Shown: positions 36,476 to 46,809 of the stretch, in pieces
Numbering within the stretch: position 1 is the first letter of the stretch
Layout of the letters: each line of letters begins with the position of its first letter
The notes under the pieces: model-generated
The model's database searches: none
Told to the model about the DNA's origin: nothing
The model's input: the letters and a program-made list of their open reading frames with translations, nothing else
Program-made: the position numbers and the translations under genes
Source: Paramecium pentaurelia
Lineage: Eukaryota; Ciliophora; Oligohymenophorea; Peniculida; Parameciidae
DNA: 64,000 nucleotides
Assembly (NCBI GenBank): GCA_905183005.1
Contig: CAJJDO010000060.1
Location: 110,756-174,755 of the forward strand
Direction: 5' to 3'

Positions 36476-36750
36476 TTTTAATTTTAATTTATATATAAAT
36501 TGCAAATCATCAATGTACGTTATTACTAAAGATATGTAAGATAATTATTCATATTAATTCATACAAATATCTATATATAGAGTATTTCATATTTTATTAT
36601 TTAATTAAATTCATGTCTTAAAATTAGATATGGACAATTCAAAATGTATTTTTGATATCTTATTTAAAGCAAAACAAAAATTTTGCAAATATATATACAC
36701 ATATAATATTATATAATAAATCTTACATTAATCCATAAAAAACAAAAATT

Positions 36751-37738
36751 ATGTTAAATAATATTTTGTTGTAAAGTAGAAGAAAAGAAGAAAGTCAAGC
36801 ACAAAGAAATTCTGAGTCTTCTGTTCAAGAGAATTCAACAATGCAGACAACTAATTTATAATAAACCTCTAATCTTAATTTAACTACATAAGAGGCTGTC
36901 TCTCGTAATACTTTTGCTTAGTTAGATTAAATTTACTAGCCCTTGTTACAATCTAATTTATAATTATCTAGTCTAAATGATATACAAAAACAGAGATTTC
37001 TTATTTAAATTACAGGAATATGGGTGTTTTAGGAAGCTATACAAATAATTATGTCGGTCATTACTATTTTAGATTTTAACTACGATAATTTGTTTTATAA
37101 TTTTGACAAGGAAAAATATAGAGCATCATTATATCTCTTTTTCTTAATATCTGCTTTACAATTATTGCTAATCAGATTCTATAAACCATTTAGATGTGTA
37201 CATATATAATATTATTACTAAGAAACATAATGCATTTTTTATATTCTTGATTTTCACAATCTCTTATGCTTTATGGATTAGTGGTCTCATAACTGCAGAA
37301 CATTCAGATATATGGAATATAGAAAGCTCTGTATAAATTGGTTTTGCCATTTTTATTGGTATTATATGCAATTTTCTCACCTTGATCACTATACAATTTC
37401 ATTTTTCTTTGACCAAATAATAGATATCATTTTTTAGTAAAAAAATAACTTAATATTTATAGGAACAATCAAGTATGTTTTTATTCCTCCTTTTATTTAT
37501 GCCTTTATATTTTAAATATTCAATCCTTTTGATTATACAGCAGTACTCATTTTATGGATGTCGACTGAATTATGGGCATTTACTTTTGGAGGCTTATATC
37601 TATATAGTGTAATATAAATAATAAATGGTAAAGTAAAGATAGATAAATTAATTTTAGTTTAATCTCAATCAAGATTAAACAATCTCTGCAGCACTTTTAG
37701 CATTTATTAACATGTTTTTTCCATTTGGACATTTTTGA
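36751..37738 (+). CDS. Gln-rich N-terminus plus seven-TM protein, cluster member 3
   Basis: Third member of the 7TM cluster, separated from the first two by the kelch and histidine-kinase genes on the other strand. ATG 36751 and three introns (25, 26 and 25 nt) leave 303 aa to TGA 37736-37738. The N-terminal 90 residues are Ser/Gln/Asn-rich. Hydrophobic segments include IWVFQEAIQIIMSVITIL, SLYLFFLISALQLLLI, FFIFLIFTISYALWISGL, IGFAIFIGIICNFLTLI, YVFIPPFIYAFIFQIF, LWAFTFGGLYLYSVI and ISAALLAFINMFFPF. The last intron precedes FNLNQDQ, equivalent to FNLRSDDG in member 1. Without that splice the frame runs on into AT-rich spacer, so this homology sets the true end. Confidence 0.8.
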
Positions 37739-38813
37739 TATCATTATATTATATTATGTTTACATTTCTAAGTACAAATAAAAATTAAATTATTATTTAA
37801 AATAAAATAAAATTATTCATTTTCAAAAGTGTCTTCTTTTTTGACTTCTTTTTATTTATATTTTAAAATCTATACATTAATTACCTCTTTATCCAAAAAT
37901 ATATATTTAATTTGCAAGAGTATTATTAGAGATATATTCTAAAAGTGTTTTGATAAGTGCTACAATATATAAATTCTAAGTAATAATTATTTTTTATAAC
38001 TTTTTTTGAATTTTATTTTATTTAAATAACTCATTATGATTTGTTATAAATCAAAAAAAAGAAACATCCAAATAATGTAAAATATAAAGAATTATATTTA
38101 AAAAAACATGATTTTGAGTACAACGATTTATTATAAGAATTTAGATATAAATAATATATCAAAAGTGACAAATGCTTATCTATGTTTTAATAATGGTCTC
38201 ACTTATTGATAAGTCTATTAAGATTTTAGTGATCAAAAACAGTTTAAATTGATGATCCAAAAATTTAGAATTTATTGAAATTTTATTGAATTATATTAAT
38301 TTTCTAATGTTATTTTCAAAATATTATCAATAATATTTTTGTAATTTAGTAATCAATTCAAAATCAAAAAATTCAACAGCAAGATTTTAAAGCAAATTAT
38401 AAAATATTTGAAATTAAAAAACATAAATATAAATAATCTACTTATTAATAATTTCTTTTTGACTAATATGTTATTAATAAAGGATATTATGAATTAGAAG
38501 CTAAATTAATATGAATTATATATAATTTAATTTAGCCACACAAATGTTACTATTAATTAAGATTAATTTTCTTTTTCAATATATTATACAACTTATTTTT
38601 ATTTTATGAAATAGATTCACTTTTATTTATCGTATAATATCTTTAGACTGTGGATAAATTATGTATATGCTATTATAAATATAGTTTTTGCATCTAAATC
38701 AAATCTATAATAAATTAATAAAATAGATAATTCATATATCATCATTTCTTTTATTTAGTCATATGAAAATATTTCAATGAAAATTTTATCTCATATTATT
38801 AATTATTCTTTTA
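37739..38813. other. AT-rich spacer upstream of SF3A1
   Basis: About 1.08 kb. A 33-codon plus-strand frame begins near 38108 but has no continuation. Otherwise there are only low-complexity A/T tracts. I see no RNA gene or repeat. Confidence 0.45.
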
Positions 38814-40233
38814 ATGGTGCTAGAAGCTTAATTATTAATTAAGAATAGATCATCGAATATTGTCATTCCTCCTCCTAATATCAAAAGTATTTGAATATAT
38901 CTATTATTAGAATATGCTGATAAGACTGCTGAATATGTGGCAAAAAATGGAGCGACATTTGAAGATCTTGTTATGTAAAAAGAATTAAGCAATCCAAATT
39001 TTTGTTTTTTAAGAAGAGATGATCCTTATAGACCATATTATGAGAATAAAATTACAGAATTTGCAAGAGGGTTAGTGGGTATGAGTTCATTTCTAATTAT
39101 AATTATAGCACCAATATAGGAAGAAGAAGATTAGAAAACAAAGCCTGCCCCTAAAAATGAATAACCTAAGAAAGTAGTTAAGGCTCCACCTAATGATTAA
39201 TATACAGTTGAATAACCAAGAAATTTATCTGCTTTAGATTTAGATATTATTAAGCATACAGCTATTTTTATTGCTAAGAATGGTAAGAAGTTTTTGGTTG
39301 CCTTGACAGAAAGAGAAAAAATGAATCCATAGTATGATTTTTTAAAACCTACTCATGATTTATTTCAATTCTTTTCAAATTTAGTTGATGCTTATACAAA
39401 ATGTTTACAACCAAAAAAGGAAGAAATTGATAGATTATTGACATATGTTTAAGATAGATAAGTAATATATTAAAGATGTCAAGAAAAATATGAGTATGAC
39501 ATATATTTGAAAGAAGAAAAAGATAGAAAATAATAACAGGATGAAGATGAGAAATGTAATATTATTATAATAATAATATAGAATAAATGGCTATGATTGA
39601 TTGGAATGATTTTACTATATGTGAGACTATTGATTTTGCAGAAGATGATAGAATAGATAAGGTTTATGAAAAGGGAATATAAAGATTTGATAAAATGGAC
39701 TTCAAAGGTGCTGATTAAACATAATTTTGTAATATGGTTGTCTATTTTTAGAGTAATAGCAAAACTTAGTATAGACAGGACAAGTTGTATCTAGAATTAT
39801 TAATAATCCATAATAACCAAAAGAAAAATAAATCATTACTTTAAATTCAACTTTATAAAAAGCAGGTTAATAAGGTGATAGTAGTGCTCCAATTATTTCA
39901 AATTATTAAAGACCTACAACATAAAATGAATTAGTCTTAATAAAATGTGAAATTTGTGGAAAGAATTTTCCAAAAAATTAAATTAATGAACACATTCAAT
40001 TAGAATTATAAGATCCTCGTTATAGTGAAATTAAGAAGGAAATTAATGAAAGAAGCAAAACAACAACATTGCAACCAGGCAATATGATTGCTGAACATCT
40101 ATCTTAATTAAAAAAGAAAAGACCAGATATCTTTGAAGAAGATCATAGAAAGCCACCACCACCTCCACCACCTTAATAGAGACCATAACCTCCAAGACCA
40201 GCTCCTCCTCCCCCACCTCCTCCTCCAAAATGA
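38814..40233 (+). CDS. SF3A1: Splicing factor SF3A subunit 1 (SAP114/Prp21-like)
   Basis: A component of the U2 snRNP SF3a complex. ATG 38814 and introns of 24, 30, 26 and 23 nt leave 438 aa. Two SURP modules are clear: YADKTAEYVAKNGATFEDLV with FCFLRRDDPYRPYYENKI, and LSALDLDIIKHTAIFIAKNG with YDFLKPTHDLFQFFSNLVD. They are followed by the SF3A1 core MIDWNDFTICETIDF and a C-terminal block KCEICGKNFPKNQINEHIQ ... LKKKRPDIFEED matching the family. It lacks the ubiquitin-like C-terminal domain of the animal protein and ends in a proline run before TGA 40231-40233. The CxxC in KCEICG, absent from the human site, may suggest a zinc knuckle. Identification is firm. Confidence 0.93.
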
Positions 40234-40343
40234 ATATTATTAATAATTTTACATAATAAAAATAATTGCTTCTTCATATAGGTTGCTGTTATATTTATTT
40301 ATATAATTTTTGTAACAATAATAACTAATCTTTAAAATAAAAA

Positions 40344-40736
40344 ATGGACCAATCCTAAAAAAAGAAAGTTTGTGGATTCTTATAGAACTAGATTGCTCGA
40401 TAATTAAAACTGTAATACAAAGGTTGCAAAATATTATAAACTTTTGCATTTATAATAATTATTTATAATATTATATATTCATTTGTATCAAATCTTCTTA
40501 TAATAATTTTTTAATATTAATCCTTATATTTAAATAATATTTTATTAGTATTAATAGTCATCAAATTTTATAAATAATTAAATAGATTAGCTTAATATGA
40601 ATAGAGTAAAAATTAATTAATTAATAACTTAAATATCAGAAAAGTAGTGAAATCATAGTAAGTTAATCATAAGAATAACAATAACATTTAAAATAATGAT
40701 AATATCAAATATTAATATGATAATATTCTATAATGA
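40344..40736 (+). CDS. Possible small membrane protein (130 aa)
   Basis: An open frame from ATG 40344 to TGA 40734-40736, in the 650-bp gap between SF3A1 and the kelch-phosphatase. It predicts a basic start (MDQSQKKKVCGFLQNQIARQ), two hydrophobic stretches (TFAFIIIYNIIYSFVSNLL and LYLNNILLVLIVIKFY), and an Asn/Gln/Lys-rich tail. A frame of this length could arise by chance when TGA is the only stop and the DNA is this A+T-rich, and no motif confirms it. Treat as hypothetical. Confidence 0.3.
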
Positions 40737-40881
40737 GTATTTTTTGTTGCTTTGTTTCATATTAGAAAGGCTTTTTAGCAGATTATTTAATTAAATTAGG
40801 ATCAAAAGGTTTCTTAGGTGTAGATGGTCTGACCAGCCTTGAATTCATATATATGTCGTTAAAAAAATATTTAAAATAAAA

Positions 40882-43457
40882 ATGGAAAGTGTGAATTTTG
40901 CAGGAGATAATCCTTAACCACGTTTTGGTCACACTATTTGTGTTATAGCCCCTAATAAAATAGCATTATTTGGAGGTATAAATTAAATAAAGATCTTAAA
41001 GGTGCTGTTGGAGATACTGGAAGGTATGTAATCACAGGAGATGTCTATATTGGAGATATAATTTAAAAAAAATGGAAGAGAATTGAAGCCAGTGGAAATG
41101 TACCTACAAATAGAGCAGCACATCAAGCATTGGCTATTGAATTAAACCAAATGATTATATTCGGAGGAGCAGTTGGAGGTGGTGGATTAGCAGATGATAA
41201 TTTATATGTATTTGAATTAAGAGATGATACAGGAACTTGGGTTACGGTACCTGTGATTGGAACAACACCAGGAAGGAGATATGGTCATACTATGGTGTTA
41301 ATAAAACCTTACTTGATAGTTTTTGGTGGGAATACAGGTCAAGAGCCTGTAAATGATGTTTGGAGTTTTAATTTAGAGAAATCTCCTTATTCATGGCAAA
41401 GATTAGAATGCTCTTCAGAATAACCTGTTGTAAGAGTATATCATTCTGCTGCATTGTGTTCAACAGGTTCAGCAAATGGAATGATGGTTACTTTTGGAGG
41501 TCGTACAAATGATCAAAGTGCTTTGAATGATACATGGGGTTTAAGAAGACATCGAGATGGTAGATGGGATTGGGTCAGAGCTCCATATAGATCATAAACT
41601 GAATAACCAGCTTAACGATATTAACATTCGACCTTATTTTTAGGAACATTAATGTTAGTTATAGGAGGTAGATCAAATAATGTAGGTGAGACTTTGCCTT
41701 TTGAAATTTATGATACTGAAACATCTGATTGGTACAAATTTTAACCAATTCAGAGATTTAGACACTCTTCATGGTTGGTGGAATAATTTTTATATCTTCA
41801 TGGAGGATTTGATTCAGATCAACCTAATATTCCAACTGAGGGAATTTTAAAAATTGATTTAAGTAAGAGATTTGCTTAAACACCTCAACTCTTAAAGTAA
41901 ATGAATACAATTAAAGCTGATTAATCATTTACATAATCTTTTAATCCTAAAACTTCTCAAACTTTATCATAAACCTAAGATTAATTTAAAAAAACAAATT
42001 AATCAGCATTAGCTCAATAAAAAAGTAATTTTTACATTAAGATTAGATTAAAATTCATAATAGTAGGTTAGAGTATCAAGTGCAATTAATAAAAATATTA
42101 GATTGGCTAATTAGGCATTAGTGGCTATGACTTATGGTCCTGAAGAAGATATAACAAATTAAGTAAAGAAAGTACCAATAGATAAATTATAAGATGAACA
42201 TAAAAAATTAGGGCCAGGATTTTAGGATCCAAATTCTTAAAACAAATCTCAATTTCTAGATTAATTGTGTCAACCATTCATGTAGAATCTATTAATACCT
42301 AAAGATTATTAATAAATTCCTCCAAATTCTAATTTATTAACAGGAATTAAAAAGGAAATGATTATTAAATTATGTGATGAAGTTTAAAGAGTTTTAGAAA
42401 AAGAACCAAACTTATTAAGATTAAGAAGACCAATTAAAATATATGGAAATTTAAATGGTCAATATTTAGATTTAATGAGATTTTTTGATCATTTTAAAGC
42501 TCCATATGATAATCTATATAATGGTGATATTGATTCTTAAGATTATTTATTTTTGGGAGATTATGTAGATAGAGGATCTAGATCTTTAGAAATAATTTTA
42601 CTTTTATTTACATTAAAAATTAAATATTCAGATCAAATACATTTACTTAGAGGACATCATGAAGATCCTATAGTTAATAAAATTTTTGGATTTGCTGATG
42701 AATGTTTTATCAAATTTGCAGAAGATATCATGGATCCAAATAGTATTTACTAAAGAATAAACAGAGTTTTTTAATATATGCCATTAGCTGCAGTTATTGA
42801 AGACAAAATATTTTGTGTTCATGGTGGGATTGGTTAAACAATGAGAACTTTAGATGAGATTGAATTAATTTAAAAACCTTTAGAAATAGTTCATGATCCT
42901 AAGACTGTATTTTTTAATATTTATTTAAGTATTAATAAAAAATAGCATTGGAACTACTTTGGTCTGATCCATGTTTATAAGAGGAAGAATTAGAAAATTA
43001 ACCTAATCCAGAAAGAGATATATTTTAAAATAAATAAATTTTCAGATTTGGAACAAATAGAATTAATAGATTTTTATAAGAGAATTCCTTAAATATGATA
43101 ATAAGATCACATGAACCAACAATGGAAGGATTTGAAAGGTAAAATAATAATGTAATAACTATTTTCTCTTGTCCAGATTATTGTGGAAATCAACCTTTAT
43201 GTAAAGGATGTAAAAATATTATTCATATTTTTAAAGCTATATTAACAATTTCTAAAAGAGGAGAAATTATTCCAAAAGTAATATTACCTGCTACTCCAAT
43301 TTAAGAGTAAAGATGGATGGATTTGGAAGAACCCATTTAAAGAAAAAAAGGATTTGCTAAGTACTTAGTTATTGACAACAATGAAGCTTTCTTAAGAAAA
43401 CGTCCATCTACTCCTCCTAGATAGAAAAGACCTTTTTCTTAAAAATAATTCAAATGA
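40882..43457 (+). CDS. Kelch-repeat PPP-family phosphatase (PPKL/BSU1-like) with degenerate metal site
   Basis: Fusion of an N-terminal kelch propeller with a C-terminal PP1-like Ser/Thr phosphatase domain, the PPKL architecture known from plants (BSU1/BSL) and alveolates. ATG 40882 with introns of 26, 22 and 23 nt gives 834 aa. Kelch strands include IALFGGAVGDT, MIIFGGAVGGGGLAD, YLIVFGGNTGQEPVNDVW and LMLVIGGRSNNVG. In the phosphatase domain the first motif GDxHG reads GNLNG, the second GDYVDRG is intact, the third RGNHE reads RGHHE, while HGGIG, RSHEPTMEGF and CPDYCGN are conserved. Two metal ligands of motif I and the Asn of motif III are therefore changed, suggesting lost or weak catalysis. 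A Gln/Ser-rich linker joins the halves. Confidence 0.9.
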
Positions 43458-43618
43458 TTTAAATTAATGATTTTGCCATCTTCAATATCCCAAAATATTA
43501 ATTAAGATATTTGGATTTTTGAAATTAAATTCATAAATAGATTTAAATATTCATTAAAATAGCTTGAGAATAACATAAGTTGAATAGAATTTTTTATATT
43601 AGGTTTGATTAATATTAT

Positions 43619-44996
43619 TCAATTGTAAAAGAAATCTTTATATGATCTCAGCTATTCATCCTCTTAAGCTAAGGATAAAAATTTAACTTTAGTTGGTTTA
43701 TTCTCTGGAATCAATTATTATTTAATTTCTTTCATTTTTTCCTCTATATTAAATATAAAATAATTACATTTTCTTCTTTCAAAATCTTCTTCAAATTTTC
43801 TTAAAGAATCTTCAGAAGCTTCATAAACAACTTTAGTTGAATGAGATTGACCCTTTAATTGAATTAATTACACCTATTCTTATTCTCTTGTTTCTTTATC
43901 TGTAGTTTCATTGTTTTTAATTTAAGTTTCTTCTTTCTTTTTCTGAACTTTCTAAGTATAAGTATCTTATGAAAAACTCTACATATAACCATCAAGCTTT
44001 TATGTAATTTTCTTCTCCTTTTATTTCACTTGAATAATTTCATCAATTTTAGGAATATCATCTATTAAAGGACTTTAATATCCAGTTTATTTAGACAATT
44101 CTGGATCCTCCTATATTTTATTATCAATTTTAACTTCATTCACCTATTGATCTTATGATTATTCTTTTTAATTTTCAATTTATGGAAATATAATTTCTAA
44201 TTCCTTTTCTTTAACTCTATCAGCTAATTTTAATGCTTTTTTTAAAGATCTCACATGAGATTCTTTTTATTACAATTGCATATCTATTTCTTCATTATTC
44301 AAAAATTAAGTTTCTTTATTTTTAAGATTTTCATTTATTTTACTATTTTATTCATTTGATGATTTACTAATATTATTTTAAACTGATTCTTTTTATTTTT
44401 TTACAATATTCTTTTATTTCTACTCTTTTTAATTAGTTGGAACTTTGTTAATTAGTTCTTTAATTGTTTATTATTATATTTAAGGTTTCTTTTTTAAAAC
44501 ATCTTAAAGCAAAGTTAATTATAATTCAAAATCAACAGATGATTATTATTATTTTTTATCTTTTTAACTCCAAAAGTATTCATCATCATCATCTTCTTCT
44601 TCACTTAAATTATCATCACTCAATTCTTCTATTATATCATCATCATTTATTTCTTCTTAAAATTCTTAGAATTCCTCTTCAGATTATGATTCTGACACTT
44701 CTTATTCATCTAATTAATTCAATTACTCTATTATTGGATTTTCAGTAAATTATTCTCTATTCTTTGATGGTTCTTCCTCTTTTTTATATTAGTCTTTATC
44801 AAAAAAGGTTTTCTTTAGATAATTACAATTTTTACCAAATCAGTTAATGTTTCTCCAATTTTCTACTTTCTTTGTTCACTATTTTATTAAACCTCAATAA
44901 ATAATATTTTAAAAATACTTGTTATAAATGACAATGATCTTATTTATCCTTAACTGCTTACTCTTCCACTAAATTTTGGAATGTCTGCATCATCAT
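43619..44996 (-). CDS. Acidic, Gln/Glu/Lys-rich coiled-coil protein
   Basis: Unknown family. Three consecutive ATGs (44988-44996) start MMMQTFQNLVEEQ. Introns of 26 and 23 nt join this exon to a long exon, giving exactly 443 codons to TGA 43619-43621. The product has an acidic block of Asp/Glu/Ser runs (SEEEFQEFQEEINDDD, LSEEEDDDDEYFW), then Lys/Glu/Gln-rich helical sequence to the end (SYKDFFYN). No membrane or targeting signal. The start exon lies within the last coding exon of the upstream H-type lectin gene in another frame, so the two genes overlap by 103 bp. Without this exon the body has no in-frame ATG for nearly 200 codons. Confidence 0.7.
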
Positions 44997-45562
44997 CTAA
45001 TTTAAGATTACTTCCAACAATCAAACACATGCCTATAGCTGTTTATTATATATCATTTGTATTGATTGATAACTTTGCTATATTGATATTCTAATCTATA
45101 GTAATATTAACAAATCCATTATGATGATAACCAACAAGAAAAGCTATAGCTTCTACTTTTTATTAAAATTAAGGATATCTAAATATAGCTTATTAGGTAG
45201 CTCTGAAATTCGAACAGTTTATATAAACCTCTTCATCTGTAGTTGCTAAATATCTGTAAGTTGCATTCAAAGTGACAGCACTAAAAAATTGGATGATGAA
45301 ATCATGCTAGGTTATATTTTTCACTTTTGCAAATAGAGCTGTTGTTGAGGTATGTTCTACCAAAGCTAAAGCCACTTTAGGAATTTTTACGAATGGAGTA
45401 TCAAATCGAACTAGCTATGATTTAATAGTATAATACTTGATTATAAATTTGTGATCCTTTGGCTTCCTCAAATTAAATAACTCCTATTTCTAACTCTCTT
45501 GTTACATTTGCATTTTAAGAAAGGCAAATGAAAATAAGTGTTATAATGATGAATGTTTTCAT
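44894..45562 (-). CDS. Secreted H-type lectin-domain protein
   Basis: A small secreted protein with a carbohydrate-binding H-type lectin fold (six-stranded beta barrel). ATG 45560-45562 starts a signal peptide (MKTFIIITLIFICLSQ). Introns of 22 and 23 nt leave 207 aa ending TGA 44894-44896. The domain shows the expected strand VRFDTPFVKIPKVALALVEH (family: F..PF..PP.V.V.L...D) and a second strand around KNITQHDFIIQFFS, with a later Cys pair (VYINCSNF, GMCLIVG). Predicted N-glycosylation sites occur (NVT, NIT, NAT). H-type lectin domains are common in ciliate secreted proteins. The last exon overlaps the start of the next gene, and the 3' splice proposal rests on frame logic. Confidence 0.72.
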
Positions 45563-46809
45563 ATAATTAAAATAAAAACGAATTTCTTAAACATAATATA
45601 TTTATTATTTCTCTATTGATTAGCAAGTCTTTTTGACTGAACTCATTGTTTTTTATTGAACTAAAAAAATGACTTATTTAGAATGAATTTCTAAATAAGT
45701 CATTTTAAAAATGCTAATATTCTTTATTTAAGATAAATATGATAAAAATGGGTAAATCATGTGATTCTCAAATTTAATGAAATTAAATAAATCTAAATTT
45801 TATTCTTCTTAACTAATTTCATTTTATTATTGGAATAGAAAACAAGTATATATTTAATCTGTTTCGAGATTATATTATGTAAATAAATTTAAATCTTATC
45901 TCTAGTTTGTTTATGGATATTACATATACCTAAAATAGAGAATTTGTTAATTTGCACAATTATAATATTTATATCTGTAAAGACTTAAATATTTTAAGTG
46001 GTTAAAAATAAGGATTTTTATTTATATTTATAATTTTAAATTAATTTAAATAAAAATAAATAAATAATTCATAAAATAAAATAAGTATTATCGAAATACA
46101 ACATAACAAACTAAGAAAATAAAATGATTAAAACTTAGATAACTTTTAATGTATATAAATTCCTTTTTTTTATTATTCTCGTCATGATTTAATTTTTGGA
46201 AAATGAAATAATTTTCAAACGCTTTTTATACTAAATAATCTTTACTCTAAGATATAGTTAAAGATTATTTTTAATTGATTTGATAATTACATTCAAACAA
46301 AACAAATTTAAACTTTATAAATTTATCTAAAGATTATTTTAATTTTATCAAGAATTAGTGTAAATTTATAGCTACTTATTTTTTGGTAAAGAGTATATAT
46401 ACTCTTTCTTTCAGAGAATAAAGAATATTTAAATTATTAGTTATTCTTTTTTTTATCTTAAAAGATTTATAATATATATTTTATCTAATATATTAAGAAA
46501 TTTGAGTTTCATCTTGTATTTCTATTTAGATTATAAATAATTATTATTATTTTCAAAATACTAGATCAAAAAAGATCTATATTTATAATCTTAAAGAACA
46601 CTTTTAAAATCTTTCTAATTTAATTATCTGTTAATCTTATTGATAAATAATTTAAAAATTCTCCATCACATTAATTATTTATAAATTAAGAATGGTAATT
46701 TTTTAATTTCTTTTTTTATTGTGATATGTTTATATTAATATATGTTAATACTTCCAAAAGAATTACTATGATATATTGAAATAACAAATTTATTAATAAA
46801 TTAAAATAA
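45563..46809. other. AT-rich spacer between lectin and CDPK genes
   Basis: About 1.25 kb shared by two divergent genes. It holds the perfect 18-bp inverted repeat at 45666-45706 and otherwise only A/T-rich low-complexity sequence. I see no exon. Confidence 0.5.
45666..45706. repeat. Perfect inverted repeat, 18-bp arms with 5-nt loop
   Basis: Arms 45666-45683 and 45689-45706 are exact reverse complements (AAAATGACTTATTTAGAA) around loop TGAAT. It lies about 100 bp upstream of the lectin start. It could fold as a hairpin if transcribed or be a mobile-element footprint; no terminal target duplication was evident. Confidence 0.85.

Noticed and set aside
40043..40228. Minus-strand Val/Glu-rich open frame
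   Set aside because: Antisense of the C-terminal Pro-rich end of SF3A1.
44464..44748. His/Leu/Ile-rich plus-strand open frame
   Set aside because: Antisense of the acidic Asp/Glu/Lys-rich coiled-coil gene; its composition is explained by that.
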